Source: Candidatus Roizmanbacteria bacterium
Lineage (GTDB): Bacteria > Patescibacteriota > Microgenomatia > UBA1406 > GWC2-37-13
Direction of reading: 5' to 3'
Length of the DNA stretch: 64,000 nucleotides
NCBI GenBank assembly: GCA_016215445.1
Contig: JACRJL010000003.1
Span: forward strand, 466,924-530,923
This document shows, piece by piece, positions 9,279 through 15,500 of the stretch (position 1 is its first letter; the number at the start of each line of letters is the position of its first letter). Below the pieces are notes generated by a model. The model was given only the letters and a program-made list of their open reading frames with translations. It was not told where the DNA came from and searched no databases. The translations under genes were made by a program, and so were the position numbers.

Positions 9279-10143
9279 AGGTATCAACCAAATATCGGTT
9301 ACTTTTAATTTTACCAATTAAATAGGCGATTGCAGCTTTTAGTTTGAGAATGAGGTGAAGTCCAAAAAGAGAAAAGATCGAGTAATGCTTTTTGTAAAAA
9401 AACAGAAAGCCTTTATAAACCTGAAGAATCGGAAAAGTTTTTCCTTCGGATGAGGCACTGCCTAAGTGGATAATTTGGGATGGCGGGTAGATATAAGTAA
9501 AGTAGCCCAGTTTTCTCGCTCTGTACAATAGGTCGACTTCCTCCATATACATAAATATGTTTTTGTCAAAACCTCCAAGTCTTTGATAAAGAGATCTTTT
9601 AGTGAGGATACAGGCGCCGGAAATCCAGTCTACTTTTTTAAGTTCATTGGGTGAAGATCTGGTTAAACCCCAGTAGTCGCCTTTTAAAAGAAGGGTGGCA
9701 AAGACAACCGGTAGGGTAAAAAATCTGGCGGCCGATGGTTGAGGTGTCAAATCCTTGTTTAATAGTTTGGCGCCGAGGAAGTGAATATTTTCTTCATTAG
9801 ATACATAAAAGTCAAACAGTTTTTCAATTGACCGGTTGAGAACGACGGTGTCGGAATTAAGAAGCAATATATACTTGCCCTTGGTTTTCTTGACTCCGAA
9901 GTTATTGCCTTTGCCAAAACCCAAGTTAGCATTGGTTTGAAAGTATAAAGTGTGATTTTTTAAGTCCGAGGAGTATTTTTTCAATATCTCCTTCGATCCG
10001 TCATGGGAGTCATTGTCAACGACGATTATCTCGTAGTTGATTTTTGTCCCCGAGAGCGACCGATTGATTGAATCCAAGCAGTCTTGTGTGATTTTTTTCG
10101 TGTTGTAAGAAACGATCACAATCGAAAGATCGATTTTTACCAT
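9253..10143 (-). CDS. GT2-family glycosyltransferase (rhamnosyltransferase-like)
   Basis: Inverting GT-A glycosyltransferase, 296 aa. It starts with DLSIVIVSYNTKKITQDCLDSI, has IIVVDNDSHDGS (about 40), the metal-binding NSD of LLLNSDTVVL (about 98) and the acceptor-side motif ISGACILTKRSLY followed by MEEVDLLYRARKLGY. This layout matches the WbbL/rhamnosyltransferase-like group. First gene of the six-gene minus operon. A TATAAT hexamer lies 8 nt before the ATG, so the operon mRNA is probably leaderless. Confidence 0.9.
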   Translation of the reverse strand: MVKIDLSIVIVSYNTKKITQDCLDSINRSLSGTKINYEIIVVDNDSHDGSKEILKKYSSDLKNHTLYFQTNANLGFGKGNNFGVKKTKGKYILLLNSDTVVLNRSIEKLFDFYVSNEENIHFLGAKLLNKDLTPQPSAARFFTLPVVFATLLLKGDYWGLTRSSPNELKKVDWISGACILTKRSLYQRLGGFDKNIFMYMEEVDLLYRARKLGYFTYIYPPSQIIHLGSASSEGKTFPILQVYKGFLFFYKKHYSIFSLFGLHLILKLKAAIAYLIGKIKSNRYLVDTYGQAFWIS

Positions 10144-10150
10144 GAAGATT

Positions 10151-10156
10151 ATTATA
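10151..10156 (-). promoter_or_regulatory. -10 hexamer of glycan operon
   Basis: Minus-strand TATAAT is followed by AATCTTC and the GT2 ATG at 10143. No clear -35 was seen. It is divergent from the tRNA gene. Confidence 0.45.
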
Positions 10157-10186
10157 TAATATAGGGGTAGGTTTAGCTATACTAGA

Positions 10187-10258
10187 GTCAGCATAGCTCA
10201 GCGGTAGAGCAATCGTTTCATAAGCGATAGGTCACAGGTTCGAATCCTGTTGCTGACA
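10187..10258 (+). tRNA. tRNA with CAT anticodon (elongator Met, or Ile2)
   Basis: Cloverleaf read by eye: acceptor GTCAGCA/TGCTGAC, D stem GCTC/GAGC, anticodon stem ATCGT/GCGAT around loop TTCATAA (anticodon CAT), T arm ACAGG-TTCGAAT-CCTGT. The G1-C72 pair excludes an initiator tRNA. The discriminator is A and the CCA is not fully encoded (ACA follows), unlike tRNA-Val at 59582. Distinguishing elongator Met from lysidine-modified Ile2 needs a model; the T arm looks Met-like. Confidence 0.93.
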
Positions 10259-10296
10259 CAAGAAAATTAAGAATTAAAAGTTTATAATTAAGAATT

Positions 10297-10848
10297 ATGA
10301 AAAAATTGACTCTCGAGGATATTATTCTCAAATTAAAAGACAAAGTATTTGTCCAGGACTATTCTAAGAAAAGGATGATTGAGGGTGTAAAAACAGTTGA
10401 AGTCAAGAGATTCGTCGGTGAAGACGGTACTTTTGAAGAATTGACCCGAATTTCCGTCGACGGCAGCCTTGATGGATTTCCAGAGTTTAAATTGAGGCAG
10501 ATTAACCGGTCAAAAATCTTACCAGGAGGGGTCAAAGCCTGGCACATTCATTTTAATCAGGAAGACGTATGGTATGTTCCGCCGGAAGACCACATGATTT
10601 TGGGTCTTTGGGACCTGCGTAACGATTCTGACAGCAAAGACCTGAAAATGAGAATTGTGATGGGAGCGGGGACTTCTAAGTTAGTTTATGTTCCTCGAGG
10701 CGTTGCTCATGGTGTTGTTAACGCCGGCAAAAAAACTGGTACAATAATCTATTTCGTGAACATGCAGTTTAACCCCAAAGAGCCTGATGAAAAGAGGCTT
10801 GCTTGGGATGCCACCGGGGCTGATTTCTGGATTCCCGAAAAAGGCTAA
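10297..10848 (+). CDS. RmlC-like cupin (dTDP-4-dehydrorhamnose 3,5-epimerase family)
   Basis: 183-aa cupin resembling RmlC, which epimerises C3 and C5 of dTDP-4-keto-6-deoxyglucose in dTDP-L-rhamnose synthesis. Seen: VEVKRFVGEDGTFEEL (about 33), the strand with AWHIHFNQEDVWYV (about 84-97; RmlC has its catalytic His in LRGLHFQ), LVYVPRGVAHGVVN (about 128-141) and the C-terminal PDEKRLAWDATGADFW, matching RmlC's ERGIRWDDP. The surroundings of the His differ from classical RmlC, so a different sugar epimerase/isomerase is possible. TATAAT lies 9 nt before the ATG. Rhamnose would fit the neighbouring glycosyltransferases. Confidence 0.75.
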   Translation: MKKLTLEDIILKLKDKVFVQDYSKKRMIEGVKTVEVKRFVGEDGTFEELTRISVDGSLDGFPEFKLRQINRSKILPGGVKAWHIHFNQEDVWYVPPEDHMILGLWDLRNDSDSKDLKMRIVMGAGTSKLVYVPRGVAHGVVNAGKKTGTIIYFVNMQFNPKEPDEKRLAWDATGADFWIPEKG

Positions 10849-10849
10849 T

Positions 10850-11071
10850 CTATTCAAGATTAATTTCCCCAAGCGTTTTTCTAAAATCCTCAATGTCTTC
10901 TTTGAACAGAATTATTGAGTATCTTTTACTTTGTTTAGTTTCTTTATCAAATCTGGACTCAGTTATTTTGAGATAGTTGCTGTTGTTTATTGCCTTGTAA
11001 ACATCAAAGAAAATTGTTTTCCCTTTTAATTTTAATATCTGCCCGGAAATCTTTTGTTTTTGATTGTCCAT
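10850..11071 (-). CDS. small PUR-alpha-like / DUF3276-type nucleic-acid-binding protein
   Basis: 73-aa protein with GQILKLKGKTIFFDVYKAINNSNYLKITESRF and a C-terminal FKEDIEDFRKTL. This resembles the single PUR repeat of small bacterial PUR-alpha/DUF3276 proteins that bind single-stranded nucleic acid (family call by memory, moderate). ATG at 11071 is chosen over the tracked GTG at 11080 because the GTG is part of the ribosome-binding site AGGAGGTGAT, which sits 8 nt before the ATG. This is the most perfect Shine-Dalgarno sequence in the window, unusual here because most genes show none. Confidence 0.55.
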   Translation of the reverse strand: MDNQKQKISGQILKLKGKTIFFDVYKAINNSNYLKITESRFDKETKQSKRYSIILFKEDIEDFRKTLGEINLE

Positions 11072-11155
11072 GATTATCACCTCCTTTCCATAAATTATTT
11101 TTATCTAATCAAAACCATTTAATCTGTTTGATTTTCGATGTTTGACAATCATTAT

Positions 11156-11176
11156 GGACAGGATAATATCCCGTCC
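11156..11176. repeat. 9-bp inverted repeat in intergenic gap
   Basis: GGACAGGAT-AAT-ATCCCGTCC forms a 9-bp stem with one G-T pair. It lies in the gap between the zinc-ribbon gene and the PUR-like gene and has no following T run, so it is not an obvious intrinsic terminator. It could be a processing site, an operator or a dispersed palindrome. Confidence 0.4.
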
Positions 11177-11249
11177 CTACCATGTCTATGGATTATGGTC
11201 TACATTAAAGGATTTTTAGCAGACTACAATAACAAATTTTTCCCGAAGT

Positions 11250-11486
11250 CTATCCTACGTCTGGTTCACCGGGAAGATTGATAAATTGATCTTGTCTCCT
11301 AATCCCAGGTTTCAAGCCATTCTTTGGATTACAAGTATCGCAAATGATTGGTAGTTTATTTTGTTTTAATCCCCGAGCTTTATTAAAATCGTCTCCCTTA
11401 AGCAAAATAAAATACCCGCATCTATTACATTTAAACCAACCCGAAGGGAACTCTTTATTGTTTATTGTTTTATTTTCTATTGACAT
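11250..11486 (-). CDS. small zinc-ribbon protein
   Basis: 78-aa protein with two CxxC pairs, CNRCGYFILLKG (about 20) and CDTCNPKNG (about 48), forming a four-Cys zinc ribbon. The ATG at 11486 is one base beyond the ammonia-lyase stop, so it is translated from the same mRNA. Function unknown; a nucleic-acid or protein-protein role is usual for such ribbons. The coupling to an ammonia-lyase is unexplained. Confidence 0.6.
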   Translation of the reverse strand: MSIENKTINNKEFPSGWFKCNRCGYFILLKGDDFNKARGLKQNKLPIICDTCNPKNGLKPGIRRQDQFINLPGEPDVG

Positions 11487-11487
11487 A

Positions 11488-13023
11488 TTATTTGAGTTTT
11501 CCGATGACGGATTCCGCGGTTTCTAATATCAGATAGTTACGGATTAAAGGCACCATTTTTTCTATGTCCAAGTAAAAAGCGCGGTCTTCTGTAATCTCCG
11601 GACTGACTGATCTGACCAATTTATAGACAGCCTGAAAAGTTTTTGACGGTTTTACAGGTTTTCTAAATTCATAAGCCTGACAGGTCGCCAAAAGTTGGAT
11701 AGCGACGACAGCTTCTGTATTTTTTATAATCTCCCGGGCTTTTCTGGCGGCAATGGTGCCGAATGAGACGTGGTCTTCTTGGTTTCCGGAAACAGGAATC
11801 GAATCAACACTGGCAGGACCCGCAAGAATTTTATTCTCCGAGACTAACGCCGCCTGGGTATATTGTGAAATCATTAGTCCCGAGTCCAACCCGGCGCTTT
11901 TTACCAAAAAAGCAGGTAGGTCTTTGGAACAGGCAGGATCCATCAAGTTATTTGTCTGCCTTTCGGAAATGTTTCCCAAATCAGTAATAATAATTCCCAG
12001 AAGATCCTGGGTGTAACCAATCGGTGCGCCATGAAAGTTAGCCCCTGTTCGGCAGATCTTTTCCTTTGTATAAAAAATCGGATTGTCGGCAACGGCATTC
12101 ATTTCAATCTCAGTGATTTTTCGGATATAGTCCATCGCGTCTCGGCAGGCCCCGGCCACTTGCGGTACAGATCTAAGTGAGTATGCGTTTTGGACGTTTT
12201 TTTTCGGCCTTTTCATCAATTCGCTTCCACTAAACAGTTTTCTAAGATTGGCAGCAGAATCGTTTTGTCCCTTAAAAGGTCTGACTTCGTTATATTCCTT
12301 GCTGTAGGGAGTTTCTACACAGTTCAAAACATCAATAGTCATACTACAGACAATTTCTGTCTGTTTTATTAGTCTTTCTGTATCGTAAATATTGAAGGCG
12401 GCGATTGCGGTCATGAATTGAGACCCATTCATAATTGCCAGTCCTTCCCGGTAGGCAAGAGGTACCGGTTTTATACCGGCTTTTTTCATGGCAATATCGC
12501 CGGGCAGAATCTTTCCTTGGAAATAAGCCTTGCCTTCTCCTATCACAACCAGCCCCATTTGTGACAATGGAGCCAGATCGCCTGATGTTCCGACAGAACC
12601 TTTTTCATAGAATGCCGGAGTGACTCCTTTATTTAACATTTCAACAAAAGTGTTAAAAAGAATTGTTCTGACTCCGGAATAACCTTTGGCAAAGACGTTT
12701 AATCTAAGTAATAAAGTGGCCTTGGCAATTTCCTCTTCGACAATTTTTCCATAACCCGAAGAGTGGGCGCGAAGCATCCTTGTGGAAAGCTCTCCGGCTT
12801 TTTCTTTGGAAATAGTGACATTTCCGAATCCGCCGATGCCCGTATTTAAGCCATACATGACGTCGCCCCGCTCCAGCATTTCCGCGATGGCGTTCCAGTT
12901 GTCATTAATTTTTTTTATAACTTGGGGAGGAATAATTACTTTGGCATTATCGCGGGCGACAGCCACTACCTGTTCAACTGTTAAATCGTTGCCCGTCAAG
13001 AAAACTTTATCTATTTTTTTCAT
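11488..13023 (-). CDS. aromatic amino acid / histidine ammonia-lyase family enzyme
   Basis: MIO-dependent lyase that removes ammonia from an amino acid (histidine to urocanate, or Phe/Tyr to cinnamates); 511 aa is normal for HAL. Family signature: YGLNTGIGGFG (about 58), the MIO-forming region GSVGTSGDLAPLSQ (about 142-155, Thr-Ser-Gly in place of the usual Ala-Ser-Gly), QDLLG, and QYTQAALVSENK. At the substrate-selectivity site the sequence reads LRAHSSG, with His where HAL has His (PAL has Phe-Leu, TAL His-Leu), which favours histidine; an aminomutase cannot be excluded. It is preceded by a promoter with palindromic operator and a leader with tandem His codons. No hutU/hutI is nearby. Confidence 0.88.
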   Translation of the reverse strand: MKKIDKVFLTGNDLTVEQVVAVARDNAKVIIPPQVIKKINDNWNAIAEMLERGDVMYGLNTGIGGFGNVTISKEKAGELSTRMLRAHSSGYGKIVEEEIAKATLLLRLNVFAKGYSGVRTILFNTFVEMLNKGVTPAFYEKGSVGTSGDLAPLSQMGLVVIGEGKAYFQGKILPGDIAMKKAGIKPVPLAYREGLAIMNGSQFMTAIAAFNIYDTERLIKQTEIVCSMTIDVLNCVETPYSKEYNEVRPFKGQNDSAANLRKLFSGSELMKRPKKNVQNAYSLRSVPQVAGACRDAMDYIRKITEIEMNAVADNPIFYTKEKICRTGANFHGAPIGYTQDLLGIIITDLGNISERQTNNLMDPACSKDLPAFLVKSAGLDSGLMISQYTQAALVSENKILAGPASVDSIPVSGNQEDHVSFGTIAARKAREIIKNTEAVVAIQLLATCQAYEFRKPVKPSKTFQAVYKLVRSVSPEITEDRAFYLDIEKMVPLIRNYLILETAESVIGKLK

Positions 13024-13047
13024 AAGTTTTTAATAATTTATAACCAC

Positions 13048-13071
13048 AAAAAAACCCGCCTCGTCGACGGG
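13048..13071 (-). terminator. intrinsic terminator inside ammonia-lyase leader (attenuator 3:4)
   Basis: Minus strand: CCCGTC-GACGA-GGCGGG (6 bp, one G-U) followed by seven T. It ends 24 nt before the structural gene's ATG, so it can only serve as a conditional terminator for that gene. Confidence 0.65.
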
Positions 13072-13135
13072 GTAGAGAATTAATGTTAAATATTAATTAC
13101 ATAAAAGCTGACCCCGCCTGAGGCAGGGAATGATG
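13048..13135 (-). promoter_or_regulatory. attenuator of the ammonia-lyase gene (His codons, competing hairpins)
   Basis: In 5' to 3' order on the minus strand: CATCAT (13135-13130); hairpin 1:2, CCCTGCC-TCA-GGCGGGG (13128-13112, 7 bp); antiterminator 2:3, GGCGGGGT (13118-13111) with ACCCCGTC (13073-13066), 8 bp with one G-U; and the terminator 3:4. Segment 3 is shared, so 2:3 and 3:4 are exclusive. A ribosome waiting on either His codon would cover the CCCTGCC arm and favour the antiterminator. The logic is inferred from the trp/his attenuators of proteobacteria. Confidence 0.65.
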
Positions 13136-13168
13136 CGAATTTAAGTTCGTCAAGTTTATCAAGTTCAT
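13097..13168 (-). CDS. putative leader peptide with tandem His codons
   Basis: A 23-codon ORF, too short for the ORF track, starting MNLINLTNLNSHHSLPQAG and ending at a TAA. The two His codons are adjacent to hairpin 1 of the attenuator. The first part is a 9-nt tandem repeat (AACTTG units), resembling the simple repeats elsewhere in this genome, and no Shine-Dalgarno sequence precedes the ATG. Translation is therefore unproven. Confidence 0.5.
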   Translation of the reverse strand: MNLINLTNLNSHHSLPQAGSAFM

Positions 13169-13186
13169 AAATTTATAAAGACATTT

Positions 13187-13204
13187 ATATTAACGTGTTA
13201 ATAT
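13187..13204. promoter_or_regulatory. perfect palindrome, operator candidate of ammonia-lyase promoter
   Basis: ATATTAAC-GT-GTTAATAT: 8-bp arms around 2 nt. It begins at the downstream edge of the ammonia-lyase -10 hexamer and covers the start site. The adjacent divergent gene encodes a YerC/HisR-type TrpR-family regulator, the natural candidate to bind it. Confidence 0.55.
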
Positions 13205-13231
13205 GATAATATACAATTATTTATTTGTCAA
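13203..13231 (-). promoter_or_regulatory. ammonia-lyase promoter
   Basis: Minus strand TTGACA (13231-13226), 17 nt, TATCAT (13208-13203). The transcript would carry a leader of about 170 nt before the ATG at 13023, in contrast to the near-leaderless genes around it. Confidence 0.65.
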
Positions 13232-13235
13232 GTGA

Positions 13236-13241
13236 TATAAT
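13236..13241 (+). promoter_or_regulatory. -10 hexamer of the YerC/HisR-like gene
   Basis: TATAAT ends 7 nt before the ATG at 13248, predicting a leaderless mRNA. It lies beside the -35 of the divergent ammonia-lyase promoter, so one operator could affect both. Confidence 0.5.
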
Positions 13242-13247
13242 TTATAT

Positions 13248-13535
13248 ATGAATAAATTTATTTCCTATAAACCGAAAAACGACAAAGAGAAGTTTTTAGC
13301 AAAGTCATTTTTGAAGTTAAAAACAGAACAGGAAGTGGCTAATTTTTTGAGAGATTTATTGACGATAAAAGAAATAGAAGAATTTTCGAATAGACTCGAA
13401 ATGGCGAGGCTTCTTAAAAAGGGATTATCTTACAAAGCAATCGCTAAAAAGCTCAAAGTTTCGACGACGACAGTTACCCGTACGGCTCACTGGTTGTTTA
13501 GAGGTTGTGGAGGTTATGAAAAGGTTTTGAAATAA
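13248..13535 (+). CDS. YerC/HisR-like TrpR-superfamily transcriptional regulator
   Basis: 95-aa all-helical DNA-binding protein of the TrpR/YerC/YecD family. The core FLRDLLTIKEIEEFSNRLEMARLLKKGLSYKAIAKKLKVSTTTVTR (about 38-82) is the family helix-turn-helix, and the tail FRGCGGYEKVL is typical of the YerC group. Firmicute HisR, a histidine-responsive repressor, is of this type (recalled, not searched). Divergent from the ammonia-lyase gene with an operator-like palindrome between them, so it probably controls that gene and perhaps itself. It ends 1 nt from the convergent rarA stop. A second family member lies at 19014. Confidence 0.85.
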   Translation: MNKFISYKPKNDKEKFLAKSFLKLKTEQEVANFLRDLLTIKEIEEFSNRLEMARLLKKGLSYKAIAKKLKVSTTTVTRTAHWLFRGCGGYEKVLK

Positions 13536-13536
13536 A

Positions 13537-14745
13537 TTACTTCCAATCCGGTTTATAATATTTTCTTCCCCTTAAATTTTTTGGTAGGTACTCTTGTTCT
13601 ATTTTTCTTCCGGTTTCGCGCTCCACTTTCCACGGATAGCGGATATGACCTTGGCCGTAACCCAAAGATTTCATCACTTTATTTGGTGCGTTTCTCAAAT
13701 GGAGAGGGATCGGGTCGAGATTTTCCTCGTCTATATCATAGAGCGCTTGTGAGATTCCGTTGACAACAGAGGTAGATTTTTTTGCAGTAGCGAGATACGA
13801 TGCCGTTTGAGCCAAGATCAACGAAGCTTCCGGCCAGCCGATCATATGGCAGGCTTGCATGGCTGAAGTAGCCACGACTAAAGCGGTCGGCTGGGCATTG
13901 CCGATGTCTTCACTGGCAAAGATTACCATCCGTCTGGCGATAAAAAGAGGATCTTCTCCGGCTTTTATCATACGGGCAAGATAGTGTAATGTGGCGTCTG
14001 GATCCGAACCCCTCATCGATTTTATAAAAGCGGAAATCGTATCATAGTGCCAGTCGCCTTTTTTGTCGTAGTAGATGGCTTTTCTTTGGACAGCCTCTTC
14101 GGCGACTTTCAGAGTAATCTTTTTGGACAATGAAGCCGCCAATTCAATGGCGTTTATGGCTGTTCGGGCGTCGCCGTTGGCGGTTTTGACGAAATGAATT
14201 AAAGCCTCTTTGTTCCAGTCGTGTTTAGGATAAAGCTTGATCGCCCTTTTGACAATTGTTTCTATTTCTTTTTCAGCCAATGCATATAAAACATAAATTT
14301 GACTTCGGGAAACTAGGGGAGCAATGACTTCGAAGCCCGGATTTTCGGTTGTTGCTCCGATTAAAGTGATCGTGCCATCTTCAACATAAGGGAGAAAAGC
14401 ATCTTGTTGAGCTTTATTGAATCTGTGGATTTCATCTACAAAAAGGACAGTTGTCTTTTGAAATAATCCGTAGTTTTTTTTGGCTTCGGCAATAATTCTT
14501 CTGACTTCAGCGACTCCGCCTCCGGCGACTGCTGAAAAAGGGACAAAATTCGCTTCAATATAGTTGGCAATAATTCTTGCTAAGGTAGTTTTTCCAGTTC
14601 CGGGCGGTCCCCAGAAAACCATGGAGACGACTTTTTTATTTTCAATCATTCTTCTTACAGGTTTTCCTTTGCCGACCAAGTGTTCCTGCCCGACGAACTG
14701 ATCTAAAGTTTTCGGTCGCATCCTGTCTGCCAGTGGAGTGTCCAT
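13537..14745 (-). CDS. rarA: replication-associated recombination protein RarA (MgsA)
   Basis: AAA+ ATPase of the clamp-loader clade that acts at stalled replication forks. Seen: N-terminal LADRMRPKTLDQFVGQEHLVG, Walker A GPPGTGKTT (about 47), Walker B LFVDEIHRFNKAQQDAFLPYVE (about 100-120), sensor-1 region GATTENPGFEV, and the C-terminal MgsA tetramerisation part (about 230-402) with RGSDPDATLHYLARMI and GYGQGHIRYPW. 402 aa matches bacterial RarA. A GAAC-N4-GTTC box at 14752 just before the ATG suggests LexA (SOS) control. Confidence 0.95.
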   Translation of the reverse strand: MDTPLADRMRPKTLDQFVGQEHLVGKGKPVRRMIENKKVVSMVFWGPPGTGKTTLARIIANYIEANFVPFSAVAGGGVAEVRRIIAEAKKNYGLFQKTTVLFVDEIHRFNKAQQDAFLPYVEDGTITLIGATTENPGFEVIAPLVSRSQIYVLYALAEKEIETIVKRAIKLYPKHDWNKEALIHFVKTANGDARTAINAIELAASLSKKITLKVAEEAVQRKAIYYDKKGDWHYDTISAFIKSMRGSDPDATLHYLARMIKAGEDPLFIARRMVIFASEDIGNAQPTALVVATSAMQACHMIGWPEASLILAQTASYLATAKKSTSVVNGISQALYDIDEENLDPIPLHLRNAPNKVMKSLGYGQGHIRYPWKVERETGRKIEQEYLPKNLRGRKYYKPDWK

Positions 14746-14751
14746 ATTATT

Positions 14752-14763
14752 GAACTATTGTTC
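14752..14763. promoter_or_regulatory. LexA/DinR-type SOS box upstream of rarA
   Basis: GAACTATTGTTC fits GAAC-N4-GTTC, the core of the Gram-positive LexA (DinR) box. It covers the predicted start site of the rarA promoter, 7 nt before the ATG. The location before a fork-repair gene supports function. No lexA is in the window. Confidence 0.55.
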
Positions 14764-14769
14764 ACCATT

Positions 14770-14798
14770 ATGATAGAGGAGTGGTTTTTGAAAATCAA
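14770..14798 (-). promoter_or_regulatory. rarA promoter
   Basis: Minus strand TTGATT (14798-14793), 17 nt, TATCAT (14775-14770), followed by the LexA-type box and the ATG at 14745. Confidence 0.5.
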
Positions 14799-14955
14799 GA
14801 GGATATCGTTCGGAGTCAAATTTTTTATTCGAACGTATTCACTTACCTCAGAAACTATAATTTACTCAAAGTCTATTTTATTTGGTATTTTTTGGATGGT
14901 GGTTGTACTTGAGGGGCGCTCAGACGTTCTCAAAAAAATTTAATTCCTCACTTGC

Positions 14956-14961
14956 TATAAT
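14956..14961 (+). promoter_or_regulatory. extended -10 of cyclase-family gene
   Basis: TGCTATAAT, an extended -10 element, ends 12 nt before the ATG at 14973. No convincing -35. The rest of the 14764-14972 gap holds only the divergent rarA promoter and AT-rich sequence. Confidence 0.45.
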
Positions 14962-14972
14962 TAATAATTATA

Positions 14973-15500
14973 ATGAAAATAATTGATCTTTCGCAGATTC
15001 TTTATGATCACATGCCGGTTTATCCGGGAGATCCCGATGTAATTATTAAAAAAGTATTTTCTTTTGAAAAGAATGGGTGGAACATGAACAGGATTGAGAT
15101 AAATTCCCACGACGGAACACACGTCAATATTCCTATTCATGGGACAAAGAATGGCAGGAATCTTGATACTTATTCAATAGATGATTTTATCGGAGAGTCA
15201 CATCTTTACAGTAATGAAAAAGATATCCAAAAAGATTGCGGTTTGATATTTTACAGTGTTCCATTAGACTGGAAAATAGCTAGAAAAATTGCTGTAATTA
15301 AACCAAAGTTTATCGGCTTATCAGATAAATTTGAATTTGATATAGAAATAGAGAAATTTCTATTAGATAAAGAAATAATTTCTTACGAAAGACTGGAAAA
15401 CTGTCAAAAACTTCCTAAAAAATTTATATTTTATGGAGTTCCTCTTAAAATAAAAGAAGCCGATGGTTCACCAGTTCGTGCTTTTGCCACTTATGAATAA
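14973..15500 (+). CDS. cyclase-family metal-dependent hydrolase (kynurenine formamidase-like)
   Basis: 175-aa member of the cyclase/KynB family, Zn/Mn enzymes that hydrolyse formylkynurenine and related amides. N-terminal IIDLSQILYDHMPVYPGDPDV is typical. The metal-site motif usually reads HxGTHxDxPxH; here it is HDGTHVNIPIH (about 47-57), with the metal-ligand Asp changed to Asn. This may change the metal or the activity. The C-terminal half (about 75-175) is weakly conserved. It sits between the ammonia-lyase and trp loci, which would fit amino-acid turnover, but the substrate is not known. It overlaps the HAD gene by 8 nt. Confidence 0.72.
   Translation: MKIIDLSQILYDHMPVYPGDPDVIIKKVFSFEKNGWNMNRIEINSHDGTHVNIPIHGTKNGRNLDTYSIDDFIGESHLYSNEKDIQKDCGLIFYSVPLDWKIARKIAVIKPKFIGLSDKFEFDIEIEKFLLDKEIISYERLENCQKLPKKFIFYGVPLKIKEADGSPVRAFATYE

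Noticed and set aside
9279-9317. TTG start of the O-antigen ligase-like gene
   Set aside because: The ATG at 9278 gives a normal N-terminus and a shorter overlap with the upstream GT2 gene.
10187-10258. Initiator tRNA-fMet
   Set aside because: It has a G1-C72 pair and lacks the three G-C pairs at the bottom of the anticodon stem.
11250-11526. ORF 11344-11526 and other plus-strand ORFs across the ammonia-lyase gene
   Set aside because: They are shadows of the strongly supported minus-strand genes.
13024-13200. T-box or metabolite riboswitch for the ammonia-lyase gene
   Set aside because: No TGGN antiterminator bulge and no known riboswitch core was recognised.
14758-14943. 61-aa ORF between rarA and the cyclase gene
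   Set aside because: It runs through the rarA promoter and LexA-type box, has no recognisable family and no plausible start signal. More likely non-coding.
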